The notes under the pieces: model-generated
What the model saw: only the letters and a program-made list of their open reading frames with translations
Told to the model about the DNA's origin: nothing
Database searches by the model: none
Shown here: in pieces, positions 18,812 to 28,471 of the stretch
How positions within the stretch are numbered: the stretch's first letter is position 1
How the letters are laid out: each line of letters starts with the position of its first letter
From: Cytobacillus pseudoceanisediminis
Lineage (GTDB): Bacteria; Bacillota; Bacilli; Bacillales; Cytobacillaceae
Length of the DNA stretch: 64,000 bases
Assembly: GCF_023516215.1 (NCBI RefSeq)
Contig: NZ_CP097349.1
Location: 3,888,001 to 3,952,000 of the forward strand
Reading direction: 5' to 3'
Made by a program: the position numbers and the translations under genes

Positions 18812-19257
18812 TGTATTCATTCTCCTTCTAATCATAGAAAAATTTTGTCCCTGCAAACCTGCAGGCAGGAATTCTCCTGAAAATTGGCCTATGAGTCACT
18901 CTTCCGGACGATTATAAGAAAAGTTAGGGCACCCCGTAAGGAGCCTTTTAACCGGCAGTACCCGGTCTCTAGATGCTTTAACTTCTTATTTTTATAAAAA
19001 GTGCGGTTATGTTTCGTTAAGAAGAGTCCCACTCACTATGAAACCCGCTTGAGGAAAGGATGAGGGTAAATTCTATCCAAATTGTTCACGGACAATCAGG
19101 TCTCTAAAAATGAGTTCTAACAACGAGAAAGCACTCATCTATTTATGGCCATACTGAAGTATGACGTTCTCCGCAATACCTCTGTATTTAATGAAAAAAG
19201 ACATTCTCCTGCTGGAGCATGTCCGGGTTCTCAAAAGAAGTTCCTGTTGGCACTTTG
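18812..19257 (-). promoter_or_regulatory. Long, probably structured 5' leader of cshA
   Basis: No gene lies in these 446 nt. On the minus strand two adjacent hairpins are clear at about 18926-18972: ACCGG/CCGGT, then GGC-CC/GG-GCC around TTAC. Several smaller pairings occur upstream. No T-tract follows them. With the promoter at 19264-19292 the leader would be about 445 nt, far longer than needed for translation. Thermosensor, autoregulatory RNA or small RNA are all possible. Confidence 0.45.
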
Positions 19258-19263
19258 GTGTTT

Positions 19264-19292
19264 ATATTACCATTTTCAAGTAAGCATTGCAA
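19264..19292 (-). promoter_or_regulatory. Candidate promoter of the cshA leader
   Basis: Minus strand TTGCAA (19287-19292), 17-nt spacer, TAATAT (19264-19269). Both hexamers match consensus at 4 of 6. It sits directly behind the esterase stop, suggesting cshA has its own transcript. Confidence 0.45.
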
Positions 19293-19317
19293 ACTTGAAG
19301 GCTGGCTGAAAACCTTA

Positions 19318-20013
19318 TCATTCCGGCTTTTTTTGAAGAAAACCAAGGATCTCCTGAAAGAGGCGTTCCCCTTCTCCGCAATGGCAGATAAGATGTTTGG
19401 AGTCCTTTATAAAAATTAATTTTTTGGCCGATGAACTTATATTATTGTATAAATATCTGGCACTTCGCGGAGGCACCACTCCATCACTTTCACCTTGCGC
19501 AATCAATGTCGGCACAGTGATCTGATTTAAGATAGGTTTGATAGAGGCCACAAGCCTGCGGAATTGAAGAGTTGCCGTAATCGGTGTCGCACTTATTTTC
19601 CGCTTATATCTGACGAACATCTCATTGTCGGCCAGGTTTCCCTTGAAGGCATCCCTTGCCATCTCTTTAATATCGAAGAAAAGCTGTTTTGGATTTACGT
19701 AATAAGCAGCTGCACTGAGCAGAACCAGCTTATCCACAGGGTAATGCACTGTTAAGTAGCTGGCGATCAGGCCGCCCATCGAAAAGCCGATTACATACAC
19801 TTTCTCACAGCGGCTTATCAGCCTTTTCAGCTCTTCCTCTGCATGCTCAATCCATTTGTTATAGGCAATTCCTTTCAGCTTAAGTTCATCGCCATGACCC
19901 GGCAATGTCGGCACGGAAATCTCCCAGTCTGTATGTTCTTTCAAATATTCTGCCAAAGGCTCTACTTCAAATGGAGCTCCTGTAAAACCATGTATGCACA
20001 TGCAGCCAATCAT
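19318..20013 (-). CDS. Alpha/beta hydrolase, carboxylesterase type (Est30-like)
   Basis: 231 residues with oxyanion-hole motif HGFTG at 8-12, nucleophile elbow GFSMGG (Ser78), acid in GESDGVVPP and histidine in DSKHLICH. The closest named families are the Bacillus carboxylesterases Est30/YvaK, acting on short acyl esters. The gene is not part of the B. subtilis neighbourhood and sits between murF and cshA. Confidence 0.85.
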   Translation of the reverse strand: MIGCMCIHGFTGAPFEVEPLAEYLKEHTDWEISVPTLPGHGDELKLKGIAYNKWIEHAEEELKRLISRCEKVYVIGFSMGGLIASYLTVHYPVDKLVLLSAAAYYVNPKQLFFDIKEMARDAFKGNLADNEMFVRYKRKISATPITATLQFRRLVASIKPILNQITVPTLIAQGESDGVVPPRSARYLYNNISSSAKKLIFIKDSKHLICHCGEGERLFQEILGFLQKKPE

Positions 20014-20145
20014 CCTCGAGTCACCGCCATTTTTTATAATCTAAGTCAATTCTATTTTACACTTTTTCCTTTTTGCCATACTAATCAAACCTGTTAGAAG
20101 ATAAAAATTATAACAAAGGAACTATATAAAAATAATTTAAACCCC

Positions 20146-20161
20146 TGTTTCACGTGAAACA
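20146..20161. promoter_or_regulatory. parS centromere site (ParB/Spo0J binding)
   Basis: The 16-bp perfect palindrome TGTTTCACGTGAAACA fits the parS consensus TGTTNCACGTGAAACA used by Spo0J/ParB. It lies in the intergenic gap after murF, inside a longer inverted repeat (20138-20167). ParB loading here would place the window in the origin-proximal part of the chromosome. The longer repeat could also act as the murF terminator. Confidence 0.9.
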
Positions 20162-20295
20162 GGGTTTATTTCCTATAATAACAGATATATACAATAACAA
20201 AATTAACAAGGTATGAGAATTACATGTTATTTTCCAGCTGTTTTAGTCTTACCATTCTATCTGTTAAAGTGTTGTTGTTATTTTTTTCTTAGCAA

Positions 20296-21668
20296 TTATT
20301 GAAGGGCAGAGACAACTTCTTCCAGTTTCATGCCCCGGGATGCCTTAACCAGTATAATCGTTTCCGGATCCACATGTTTCTTCAGCTCTTCGATCAGCGG
20401 CTGTTTGTCAGTAAAGGCGGCCACCCGTTCGTGAGGAAGTACCTCCTTCGCTCCCTTGGCGATATATTCGCCAAGCTTGCCGAAAGTAAATACATAATCA
20501 ACCTTTTCAGGATCCACAGATTTTCCTGTGGAGTAATGGAAATCCTCCTCCTGCGGACCAAGCTCCAGCATATCGCCCAGAACAAGAATTTTCTTTTTAT
20601 ACCCTGGCAGGTTGGCAATCAGTTCAATCGCCGCATTCATGGATGTTGGACTCGCATTATAAGCATCATTGATGATTTTTTCTCCACTTTGGCCCTCGAG
20701 AAGTTCCATCCTCATATTCGTCAGCTTTAAGCTTGCGAAGCCTTCGTTCATCTTTTCGTACGGAACGCCAAAATGGGCTGCTGCAATCATGGCTGCCAGG
20801 GCATTTAGAACATTATGGGTGCCTAACACAGGCAGATAAAACTTCCCGCTGGACACATTAATCCCAAACGTGCTGCCGCTGTCATTCTGCTTGATATCCA
20901 TCGGGTACACATCATTTTTCCCGGTTCTTCCAAAAGTTCTTAAAGCTGCCGAACCATTGTAGGATTTCAGTTTTTCATCCAAGAGAGGCTCGTCGCCGTA
21001 ATAAATAACCAGGCCATTTTCCTGGAGTCCATTTACGATCTCAAGCTTAGCTTCTGCAATCCCTTCTCTGGAACCTAAATCCTGAAGGTGGGATTCGCCT
21101 ATATTCGTAATAATCACAGCGTCCGGGCGGGCAAGCTTCGTAAGGAAATCGATTTCTCCCCTGCCGCTCATCCCCATTTCCAGCACCGCGATTTCCGTAT
21201 CTTCCTCAAGAGCCAGAATGGTTAAGGGCAAACCGATATGATTGTTAAAGTTACCTTCGGTTTTTTGAACTTTATATTGCACGGAAAGAAGGTTTGCGGT
21301 CATATCCTTGGTGGTTGTTTTGCCGTTGCTTCCTGTAATGCCTGCGACTTTTATCTTTAATTCATCACGATAGCTTCTAGCCAATTCCTGAAGAGCCGTT
21401 AGTGTATCTTCGACGATCAGGATTGGAAGATGAAGAGGGGATTGGGAACATCCTTTTGCCAAAAGGCTGCGGCTGCCCCTTTTTCGATGGCATCTTCTAC
21501 AAATCGATGGCCGTCTGAATTTTCCCCTTTGAATGGGACGAACAAATTACCCCGCCCGATTTTTCTGGAGTCAATGCTGACGCCCTGTATGGATGTATTA
21601 TGAAAAGATGAAACATCATTCTCGATCTTTATCATTTGTTCAATTTCCTGAAGTGTTTTCTTTATCAT
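20296..21668 (-). CDS. murF: MurF, UDP-MurNAc-tripeptide:D-Ala-D-Ala ligase (frameshifted as sequenced)
   Basis: Last cytoplasmic peptide-adding ligase of peptidoglycan synthesis. N-terminal domain 1-83 is in one frame and the ATP-binding part ([14 protein letters not shown]) plus C-terminal domain in another. One extra C in the CCCC run (21437-21440 on the plus strand) joins KDVPNP to [13 protein letters not shown] and gives 457 aa, the same length as in B. subtilis. Since murF is normally essential, sequence error is the best explanation. It lies 105 nt downstream of ddl, the enzyme that makes its D-Ala-D-Ala substrate. Confidence 0.93.
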
Positions 21669-21773
21669 ATGGCGCCTCCTGTTTCGGCATTATGAAAGGC
21701 TCATATTGCCAGTTATGTATGAACAAAAGGAACACGACAGATATGCCGTGTTTCCTTCAACAATTATATCTTT

Positions 21774-22850
21774 TTACATTGTGTGTTTAATGCTTTGTTT
21801 CTCAGCATGGCGTTCGATGGCCAGATTAACAAGCCTTTCGATCAGCTGAGGGTATTCTACTCCCGTATGCTTCCACAGAAGCGGGAACATGCTGAAAGGT
21901 GTAAAGCCTGGCATTGTATTGACTTCATTAATGTATAGCTTACCCTCTCTTGTTAAAAAGAAATCAGCTCTGACCAGACCTGAGCAGTCAAGGGCTTTAA
22001 ATGCTTTAATGGCCATGTCTCTCAGTTCACTGTACTCAATTTCTGAGATTTCAGCAGGAATGATTAATGCTGTGTCCCCATCTTCATATTTGGCTTTATA
22101 GTCATAGAATTCAACTTTCGGGACAATCTCACCGGCAACAGAACATTCCGGATAATCATTGCCCAATACGCCAGCTTCAATTTCTCTGGCTGTAACGCCT
22201 TCTTCGATGATAATTTTACGGTCAAATTGGAAAGCTTCTTTGAATGCTTCCTCAAGCTCTGAACGGTTCATGCACTTACTGATTCCTACACTCGAACCCA
22301 GGTTGGCCGGTTTTACAAAACACGGGTACCCGAGTTCCCTTTCCACCTGGTCATAGGCTGCCTCCGTCTCATTTTCCCACTCACTGCGGATAAACCAGAC
22401 ATACTTCACCTGCGGCAGACCAGCCTGTGCAAAGATATTCTTCATAATGACTTTATCCATCCCTGCAGATGAAGCCAATACTCCATTTCCCACATATGGC
22501 AGGTTAAGCAGCTCAAGCAAACCTTGAACCGTGCCGTCTTCCCCGTTTGGACCATGAAGCAGCGGGAAGATTACATCAAATGGACCTTTATCCTGGGCAC
22601 CCTGGAAAAGAGTAGGTGCCAAAGCTGTTGGAGGTAGTGCTTCCCCCTGGGAAAATTCCAGCTCCTTCACACTGGAAACAGGCCCTTGCAATTGAGGGCC
22701 CTTTACCCATTGACCTTCTTCAGATATATAAATAGGATGAATTTCAAATTTCTCCAAATCCAATGCTTTAATCACAGCCATTGCAGTCTGCATCGATACT
22801 TTATGCTCTGCAGATTTTCCGCCGTACAAAAGGCCAACCTTCGTTTTCAT
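21774..22850 (-). CDS. ddl: D-alanine--D-alanine ligase
   Basis: 358-residue ATP-grasp ligase. N-terminal [13 protein letters not shown]-grasp motifs [12 protein letters not shown] and NTMPGFT. The EFYDYKAKY stretch holds the tyrosine typical of D-Ala-D-Ala, rather than D-Ala-D-lactate, ligases. It forms a unit with murF and, with alr nearby, covers the D-Ala branch of wall synthesis. Confidence 0.95.
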   Translation of the reverse strand: MKTKVGLLYGGKSAEHKVSMQTAMAVIKALDLEKFEIHPIYISEEGQWVKGPQLQGPVSSVKELEFSQGEALPPTALAPTLFQGAQDKGPFDVIFPLLHGPNGEDGTVQGLLELLNLPYVGNGVLASSAGMDKVIMKNIFAQAGLPQVKYVWFIRSEWENETEAAYDQVERELGYPCFVKPANLGSSVGISKCMNRSELEEAFKEAFQFDRKIIIEEGVTAREIEAGVLGNDYPECSVAGEIVPKVEFYDYKAKYEDGDTALIIPAEISEIEYSELRDMAIKAFKALDCSGLVRADFFLTREGKLYINEVNTMPGFTPFSMFPLLWKHTGVEYPQLIERLVNLAIERHAEKQSIKHTM

Positions 22851-22993
22851 AAAAGAACCTCCAATATTCGATCATGGACTAACCGGCTTCTCATGCCGCT
22901 TTATTCCTTCATTTTTTTCCTTAGCTGATTTATATGTTCATTCAAGCTACTCTTTATTGTAACACTTTCACATTTAAGAAAGGGAGTGATTAC

Positions 22994-23050
22994 ATGTTCA
23001 ATTCCACAGGAATTTTTTCTCCACATACGCCCATATTCCTATATGTATGA
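22994..23050 (+). CDS. Possible 18-aa peptide in the ddl-symporter spacer
   Basis: ATG with a good ribosome site (AAAGGGAG, 7 nt spacing) opens a frame MFNSTGIFSPHTPIFLYV then TGA. I know no homolog. The rest of the 470-nt gap is AT-rich and shows only the symporter promoter. It may be chance. Confidence 0.2.
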   Translation: MFNSTGIFSPHTPIFLYV

Positions 23051-23251
23051 AATGGCCCTGAAAAAGGAAACTTTTCTTATCTGAAACCAGTAAAATAATT
23101 TCCTTTTCTGGCATTAAATTAAACTCCCTTTTTCCTATTATTATCTTAAGAAAACGTTTAACCGCCTACTATAGAGCAATTAACGAGAAAAAACCTTAAT
23201 CCTTGGTGAATAATCAGACTTATTTTATTATTATAACAAAACCTTTATCTA

Positions 23252-23280
23252 TTAACTTTTAACGTAAAACAGGATATAAT
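23252..23280 (+). promoter_or_regulatory. Sigma-A promoter of the dicarboxylate symporter
   Basis: TTAACT (23252-23257), 17-nt spacer, TATAAT (23275-23280), 43 nt before the start codon. Confidence 0.7.
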
Positions 23281-23322
23281 CCTCCTAACAAAAACAACTG
23301 TATTTTTTAGGAGGACATAAAA

Positions 23323-24513
23323 ATGAAGTTCGGTTTGCTTCCCAGAATAATTGCAGCCATTGCACTGGGTATTTTATTAGGTTCTTTTTCTCCTGAATGG
23401 CTTATTCAGCTATTTGCTACTTTTAATGGATTGTTCGGAAACTTTCTTGGTTTTGCGATTCCATTAATTATTATCGGATTTATCGCGCCAGGTATTGGGA
23501 GCATGGGAAAAGGCGCAGGGAAACTGCTGGGGATTACAACTGGTTTTGCCTATGCTTCTACGATCACTGCTGGTTTAGTCGCCTATTTTTCTGCGACGGT
23601 GTTATATCCTGTTCTTTTAAAAAACCAAAGCTTCAAAGAGTTTGAGAATCCTGAGGATGCTTTGCTTTCACCCTTTTTCCAGGTGGACATGCCTCCTGTA
23701 ATGGGGGTCATGACGGCACTGCTGATTTCATTCACTCTAGGCCTCGGATTGGCTGCGATCAAAGGAAACACTCTGCAAAATGCTATGAATGATTTCCGTG
23801 ATATTATTGAAAAACTGATTGAAAAAGTCATCATTCCATTGCTTCCTGTCCATATTTTTGGGATTTTCGCCAATATGACGCAGGGCGGACAGGTTGGCGC
23901 CATTATTTCTGTATTTGCCAAAGTCTTTGTCATGATTATTGCTCTTCATCTTTTATTTTTACTGCTTCAATACTCAGCGGCCGGCAGTCTTATGAAAGCC
24001 AATCCGCTTAGACTCATGAAAAATATGATGCCTGCCTACTTTACGGCACTTGGTACTCAATCATCCGCATCCACCATTCCTGTTACACTTAAGCAGGTTA
24101 AAAAGCTTGGTGCACGTGAAAAAGTCGCGGATTTCTCCGTTCCATTACTGGCAACGATTCATCTCTCCGGAAGCACGATCACCATTGTGAGCTGTGCGAT
24201 CGCCGTGATGATGCTGCAGGGTCAAACGGCATCATTTGCAGAAATCCTGCCTTTCATTTTAATGCTTGGCATCACAATGATTGCAGCTCCCGGTGTCCCA
24301 GGAGGGGCTGTCATGGCCGCATTGGGTCTGCTTGATAGCATGCTCGGATTCAATGAGACCATGCTTGCGCTTATGATCGCCCTATACCTTGCCCAGGACA
24401 GCTTTGGAACTGCATGTAATGTAACAGGTGATGGTGCTCTGACGTTGCTGTCTGATAAGGTAAGCGGCAAAGATAAGAAACTTCAGCCTCAATCTGCTGT
24501 GAAAGCCGGCTAA
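23323..24513 (+). CDS. Dicarboxylate/amino acid:cation symporter (DAACS family)
   Basis: 396 residues with about eight membrane helices and two re-entrant loops. The serine-rich loop TQSSASTIPVT and the substrate region AAPGVPGGAVMAALGLL are the sodium/proton:glutamate or C4-dicarboxylate symporter signatures. The exact substrate cannot be told. TTTTTTAGGAGGA precedes ATG. It is a single-gene transcript with its own promoter and terminator. Confidence 0.9.
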   Translation: MKFGLLPRIIAAIALGILLGSFSPEWLIQLFATFNGLFGNFLGFAIPLIIIGFIAPGIGSMGKGAGKLLGITTGFAYASTITAGLVAYFSATVLYPVLLKNQSFKEFENPEDALLSPFFQVDMPPVMGVMTALLISFTLGLGLAAIKGNTLQNAMNDFRDIIEKLIEKVIIPLLPVHIFGIFANMTQGGQVGAIISVFAKVFVMIIALHLLFLLLQYSAAGSLMKANPLRLMKNMMPAYFTALGTQSSASTIPVTLKQVKKLGAREKVADFSVPLLATIHLSGSTITIVSCAIAVMMLQGQTASFAEILPFILMLGITMIAAPGVPGGAVMAALGLLDSMLGFNETMLALMIALYLAQDSFGTACNVTGDGALTLLSDKVSGKDKKLQPQSAVKAG

Positions 24514-24518
24514 TTGAA

Positions 24519-24548
24519 AAAAGATGTCCCTGCGGGGACATCTTTTTT
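24519..24548 (+). terminator. Terminator after the symporter
   Basis: Stem AAGATGTCCC/GGGGACATCTT with a short loop and T6. Confidence 0.88.
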
Positions 24549-24697
24549 GTGCGGTTTTTATGAATTTTGCAGCACTAAGCCGGCATATCGGTCACTTAGT
24601 CTAGTTTAGCAGCCTATTATATTTTATCGGTATATCGTTCACTTGGCGCAGCATCCGCTTTACATTACCAGGAAAGTGAAAAGTATATATCCGAACT

Positions 24698-25116
24698 TTA
24701 CTTAACAATCAAAACAGGCGCTTTCACACGTTTGGCTATTTTATGGCTAACACTTCCGAGCACCATTTCCTGAAGAGTATTCAGACCCCGGCTGCCAACT
24801 ACTGCAACATCAAAATCCATTTTGTTGGAAAATTCCACAATGGCTGGTCCAGGCTCTCCCTGCAGGATTTTTATTTCATATGAAATGCCCTTTTCTTTTA
24901 ATAAGTTTTCTATTGGCTCTAAGCGTTTTTTCTCACCTGGTCCACTATACTCTTATCAAAATGATGAAGGATATCTTCTTTTGAGGTCTGGCCATCAACA
25001 GCATAGACTACGGTAATTTCAGAATCAGGATTCTGTTCGGCCAGTTGAATGGCTTTAGCGGCTGCACGAATCGAATGATCGGATCCATCTGCAGCAATCA
25101 GTATTTTTTTAAACAC
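24698..25116 (-). CDS. Universal stress protein UspA family (frameshifted as sequenced)
   Basis: Starts at GTG 25116 with MFKKILIAADGSDHS, the usual Usp start. The frame stops after 65 codons. Adding one A to the AAAAAA run (24926-24931 on plus) restores VRKKRLEPIENLLKEKG and carries on to the nucleotide-binding motif GSRGLNTLQEMVLGSVS and a KAPVLIVK end, total 139 aa, normal for the family. It lies just downstream of sulP. Confidence 0.9.
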
Positions 25117-25142
25117 AGAGCCTCACCCCTTACCTATTCTTA

Positions 25143-25178
25143 TAAAAAAAATACCACAGTCGAAGCTGACTGTGGTAT
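25143..25178 (-). terminator. Terminator after sulP
   Basis: Minus-strand perfect stem ATACCACAGTC/GACTGTGGTAT with a 6-nt loop followed by T8. Readthrough would reach the usp gene. Confidence 0.85.
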
Positions 25179-25191
25179 TCATTCCAGTTTT

Positions 25192-26658
25192 TTAATGGCC
25201 GGAAAATTTCGCACCAGGTTTGCGGTGAACGGCCAAACGCTCAATCAAGTTCGAGCTTGGCGCGTTTAATCCTGATAGGCGTACCAGCACACCGTTGTCA
25301 CGAAGCTTTATTACAATCTTATCTATGGCAGCGACACCTGAGTCATCCCATACATGCGCCTGTGTAAAATCAATTTCAACTTCTTTTAATTCATCATTAA
25401 AGTCGAATGCTGCTACAAGTTCATCTACAGAAGCAAAGAAAACCTGGCCTGTTACAGCGTATATTTTCTTATCTCCTTCAATTCGTGATGCAACATGCAC
25501 TTTCGAAATTTTAGCAACAAAGAAGATCGCACTTAGGATGATCCCCGCGAAAACTCCTTTGGATAAGTCATGAGTGAAAACAGTTGTAACAGTCGTTGTA
25601 ACCATAACAATCGAATCTGTGACAGGCGTCTTAGCAAGTCCCTTAATGGATGACCAATCAAAAGTACCGATCGAAACCATGATCATAACACCGACTAATG
25701 CAGCCATCGGTATTTGAACGACAATATTCCCCAAAACTAAAATCAGAAACATAAGGAATGTGCCGGCTACCAAAGCGGACAGTCTGCCTCTTCCGCCAGA
25801 TTTCACATTTATGACGGATTGTCCAATCATGGCACAGCCTGCCATTCCGCCGAATAGACCTGCCACGATATTCGCAATTCCCTGTCCGCGGCTTTCCATA
25901 TTCTTATTACTGGCTGTATCGGTCATGTCATCAACTATGGATGCAGTCAGCAAGGATTCAAGCAAGCCTACGATCGCAAGGGCAATAGAGTATGGGAAAA
26001 TAATCTTCAGAGTCTCAAGGTTAAATGGAACATCCGGTATAAAGAATGCCGGAAGGGCTGATGTGATAGTTCCCATGTCGCCAACTGTGCGCACATCACT
26101 CTTTGTCATGATGGCAATGATAGTAATAACAATAATAGCCACCAGAGGAGATGGCACTGCTTTAGTAAATCTCGGGAAAATATAAATAATCGCCAATGCA
26201 CCGGCAACCATCGCATACATTACCCATGTAGCATCTACAAACTGTTCAAGCTGCGCCATGAAAATCAATATAGCCAGTGCGTTAACAAACCCAATCATAA
26301 CCGCACGCGGAATGAATTTCATAAAGCGGGCCAGCTTAAGCACACCAAATAAGATCTGAAGAATTCCCGTCAAAATGGTCGCAGCAAATAAATACTGCAG
26401 TCCGTGATCGGCTACTAATGTAACCATTAATAACGCCATCGCACCAGTTGCAGCAGAAATCATTCCAGGCCTTCCGCCAACTATTGAAATGGTTACAGCA
26501 ATACAGAAAGAAGCATACAATCCAACCATTGGATCGACACCAGCAATAATCGAGAATGCAATCGCTTCTGGAATTAGTGCCAATGCCACTACGATTCCAG
26601 CAAGAATGTCTCCCTTAACATTGCCAAACCATTGTTCTTTTTTTGATAAAACTTTCAA
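25192..26658 (-). CDS. SulP family anion transporter with STAS domain
   Basis: 488 residues with an N-terminal membrane part of 10-14 helices ([25 protein letters not shown] is the SulP signature region) and a C-terminal STAS domain (about 390-480). Family members move bicarbonate, sulfate or carboxylates; the substrate here is not decidable. Promoter at 26737-26764 and a candidate CcpA site just upstream. Confidence 0.9.
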   Translation of the reverse strand: MKVLSKKEQWFGNVKGDILAGIVVALALIPEAIAFSIIAGVDPMVGLYASFCIAVTISIVGGRPGMISAATGAMALLMVTLVADHGLQYLFAATILTGILQILFGVLKLARFMKFIPRAVMIGFVNALAILIFMAQLEQFVDATWVMYAMVAGALAIIYIFPRFTKAVPSPLVAIIVITIIAIMTKSDVRTVGDMGTITSALPAFFIPDVPFNLETLKIIFPYSIALAIVGLLESLLTASIVDDMTDTASNKNMESRGQGIANIVAGLFGGMAGCAMIGQSVINVKSGGRGRLSALVAGTFLMFLILVLGNIVVQIPMAALVGVMIMVSIGTFDWSSIKGLAKTPVTDSIVMVTTTVTTVFTHDLSKGVFAGIILSAIFFVAKISKVHVASRIEGDKKIYAVTGQVFFASVDELVAAFDFNDELKEVEIDFTQAHVWDDSGVAAIDKIVIKLRDNGVLVRLSGLNAPSSNLIERLAVHRKPGAKFSGH

Positions 26659-26736
26659 ATAAACACCTCTTTATTAATAGATTTATAGTAATGACTTTGA
26701 ACTCTCATCAAAGTCGGGCCGACAAAAACATATAGA

Positions 26737-26764
26737 ATCATAACACATTTACTTATATTTACAA
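26737..26764 (-). promoter_or_regulatory. Promoter of sulP
   Basis: Minus strand TTGTAA (26759-26764), 16-nt spacer, TATGAT (26737-26742), about 80 nt before the start codon. Confidence 0.55.
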
Positions 26765-26771
26765 ACCTTTA

Positions 26772-26785
26772 TGTAAGCGCTAAAA
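26772..26785. promoter_or_regulatory. Candidate CcpA cre site upstream of sulP
   Basis: TGTAAGCGCTAAAA differs from the cre consensus TGWAANCGNTNWCA at one position. It lies about 8 nt upstream of the -35 hexamer, a position where CcpA could activate. Confidence 0.4.
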
Positions 26786-26850
26786 ACACTTAAAATCTAT
26801 GTTTTTCTTTTGAAACCAACAGATTCCTATGCATATAAAAAATAATTTCC

Positions 26851-26879
26851 AACAAAAAAATGACCCTGGAGCAGAGTCA
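26851..26879 (-). terminator. Terminator after the VOC gene
   Basis: Minus-strand stem TGACTCT/AGGGTCA with loop GCTCC, then T7. Confidence 0.75.
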
Positions 26880-26883
26880 ATTA

Positions 26884-27267
26884 TTATCCTATAGGCGAAC
26901 AAATCTCAATATAATGTCCATCCGGGTCTTGCACATATGCCACTTTCTGGCCCCAAGGCTTTTCAACAGGCTCGAGCAGGACAGGGACTCCGGCGGCCTT
27001 TAGCTTTTCAACTGCCGCTTCTACCTCTTCTGTGACAAAGCCCAGCTCAAATGTCTGCTCCTTTCTTAATCCATCCGGTATCGGAAGCCCGGTGACTTCC
27101 CGTCCTCCTTCTCTCGTATTAAAAGAAAGAATGGTGCTGCCTGTATCATACTCGATGTAAGTTCCAAATTCATTCCTAAGCTTCAGACCCAGCAATTCAC
27201 CATAAAAATGCTTCGTTCTTTCCAGGCTTTCCGCATATAGAATGACATACCCCATCTTCAATTCCAT
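26884..27267 (-). CDS. VOC (glyoxalase/bleomycin-resistance fold) protein
   Basis: 127 residues made of two beta-alpha-beta-beta-beta modules: MGYVILYAESLERTKHFYGELLGL at the start and QDPDGHYIEICSP at the end, with metal-ligand-type His/Glu positions. The family covers glyoxalase I, dioxygenases and antibiotic-binding proteins, so the reaction is unknown. Confidence 0.85.
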   Translation of the reverse strand: MELKMGYVILYAESLERTKHFYGELLGLKLRNEFGTYIEYDTGSTILSFNTREGGREVTGLPIPDGLRKEQTFELGFVTEEVEAAVEKLKAAGVPVLLEPVEKPWGQKVAYVQDPDGHYIEICSPIG

Positions 27268-27380
27268 TTATGGTCACCTCTTCAAATTTTCTAGTCATGA
27301 TATGATTTCAATAAGGGAGGTATTTTCTCCTTTTAAAAGAATGTATAAACTTTGGAATCATTATTAATAGAGGTGCAGCA

Positions 27381-27869
27381 ATGAACTGGAAAGAAATCGA
27401 ACATCAGATGTACACGATGTGCATGGTTGCAGACGGAGATCAGATCCTCCTCATAAAACGCCCGGATTATAAAGGCTTCCCTGGCTATCTCGCACCAGGC
27501 GGAAAAGTAGAGTTTCCCGAGAGCATTACGGACGCAGCAAAACGCGAAGTGCTTGAGGAGACCGGGCTGCACGTCAAAAATATTATTTTTAAAGGCTGGG
27601 ATGAGTACGTAAACCCCCAGATGAATGTCCGCTACATGGTATTTAATTATCTGGCAGACTCCTTTGAAGGAAGACTTCTTGCGGATCCTCCTGAAGGAGA
27701 ATTGCAGTGGGTTTCGAGACAAGATGCAAGGGACCTTCCCATGCAGGATTGGTTCAAGAGAAAGCTGCCGCTTTTTTTCAAAGAAGGGACTTTTGAGATC
27801 CATTCAGTTTGGGATGAAGAGCACAACACAGAAGGAACAAGCAAGACAAGGGTTTTTACTAAGATTTAA
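27381..27869 (+). CDS. Nudix hydrolase (8-oxo-dGTP diphosphatase-like)
   Basis: 162 residues with a full Nudix box, GGKVEFPESITDAAKREVLEETGL, at about 38-61. This is the usual form of small YtkD/MutT-like Bacillus Nudix proteins that hydrolyse nucleoside diphosphate derivatives. The substrate is inferred from the family only. A GNAT gene follows 16 nt downstream, probably co-transcribed. Confidence 0.9.
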   Translation: MNWKEIEHQMYTMCMVADGDQILLIKRPDYKGFPGYLAPGGKVEFPESITDAAKREVLEETGLHVKNIIFKGWDEYVNPQMNVRYMVFNYLADSFEGRLLADPPEGELQWVSRQDARDLPMQDWFKRKLPLFFKEGTFEIHSVWDEEHNTEGTSKTRVFTKI

Positions 27870-27885
27870 TGGAGGGGTACCCGCT

Positions 27886-28446
27886 ATGATCGAAGATACA
27901 GCCCTAAAGGTGAAGATTCGTCCCATACAGGAAGAGGATTTGCCTATTTTATGGGACTATATTTACGGAACAGACAACCCTGAGTGGAAAAGATGGGATG
28001 CTCCCTATTTTCCTCTTGAGCATAAAGACTTTGAAACATATAAACAGGAATTCCTCCAAAAGGCAGAAGAATATCTGCCTAGCAGCATGGTAATTGCAGC
28101 GTCGGAAAAAGTAATCGGCATTGTGGGATACTACTGGGAGCATCGAGATTCTAATTGGCTTGAAGCAGGAATTGTAATTCACAATCCCGAGTATTGGAAT
28201 GGGGGTTATGGAACAGAGGCTCTTACTCTGTGGGTGGACTTTCTATTTTCCTCTCTTCCGCTTGCCCGGGTAGGTATTACCACCTGGTCAGGCAACAAAA
28301 GAATGATGAAAGCCGCTGAAAAGATCGGCATGCAGCTTGAAGGTAAAATGCGGAAATGCCGGATTGTTAATGGGAAGTATTATGATAGCATCCGGATGGG
28401 CATTCTGAGGGAAGAATGGGAAGAAAAGGTCATCAATAAAAAATAG
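27886..28446 (+). CDS. GNAT family N-acetyltransferase (RimJ/RimL type)
   Basis: 186 residues; acetyl-CoA motif region EYWNGGYGTEALTLWVDF and C-terminal ARVGITTWSGNKRMMKAAEKIGM typical for RimL-type acetyltransferases. Start at ATG 27886, 7 nt after GGAGGGG; the frame is open further upstream only as an overlap with the Nudix gene. Confidence 0.9.
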   Translation: MIEDTALKVKIRPIQEEDLPILWDYIYGTDNPEWKRWDAPYFPLEHKDFETYKQEFLQKAEEYLPSSMVIAASEKVIGIVGYYWEHRDSNWLEAGIVIHNPEYWNGGYGTEALTLWVDFLFSSLPLARVGITTWSGNKRMMKAAEKIGMQLEGKMRKCRIVNGKYYDSIRMGILREEWEEKVINKK

Positions 28447-28467
28447 GCTCGTTCTTTAACGAGCCTA
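28439..28467. terminator. Bidirectional terminator between the GNAT gene and the cobalamin operon
   Basis: Perfect stem TAGGCTCGTT/AACGAGCCTA with 4-nt loop. On the minus strand it is followed by TTTTTTATT, closing the cobalamin operon; the GNAT stop TAG is in the stem. Confidence 0.85.
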
Positions 28468-28471
28468 AACC

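Noticed and set aside
23150..23170. CcpA cre site upstream of the symporter (AGAAAACGTTTAAC)
   Set aside because: Three mismatches to the consensus and about 90 nt upstream of the -35; too weak to list.
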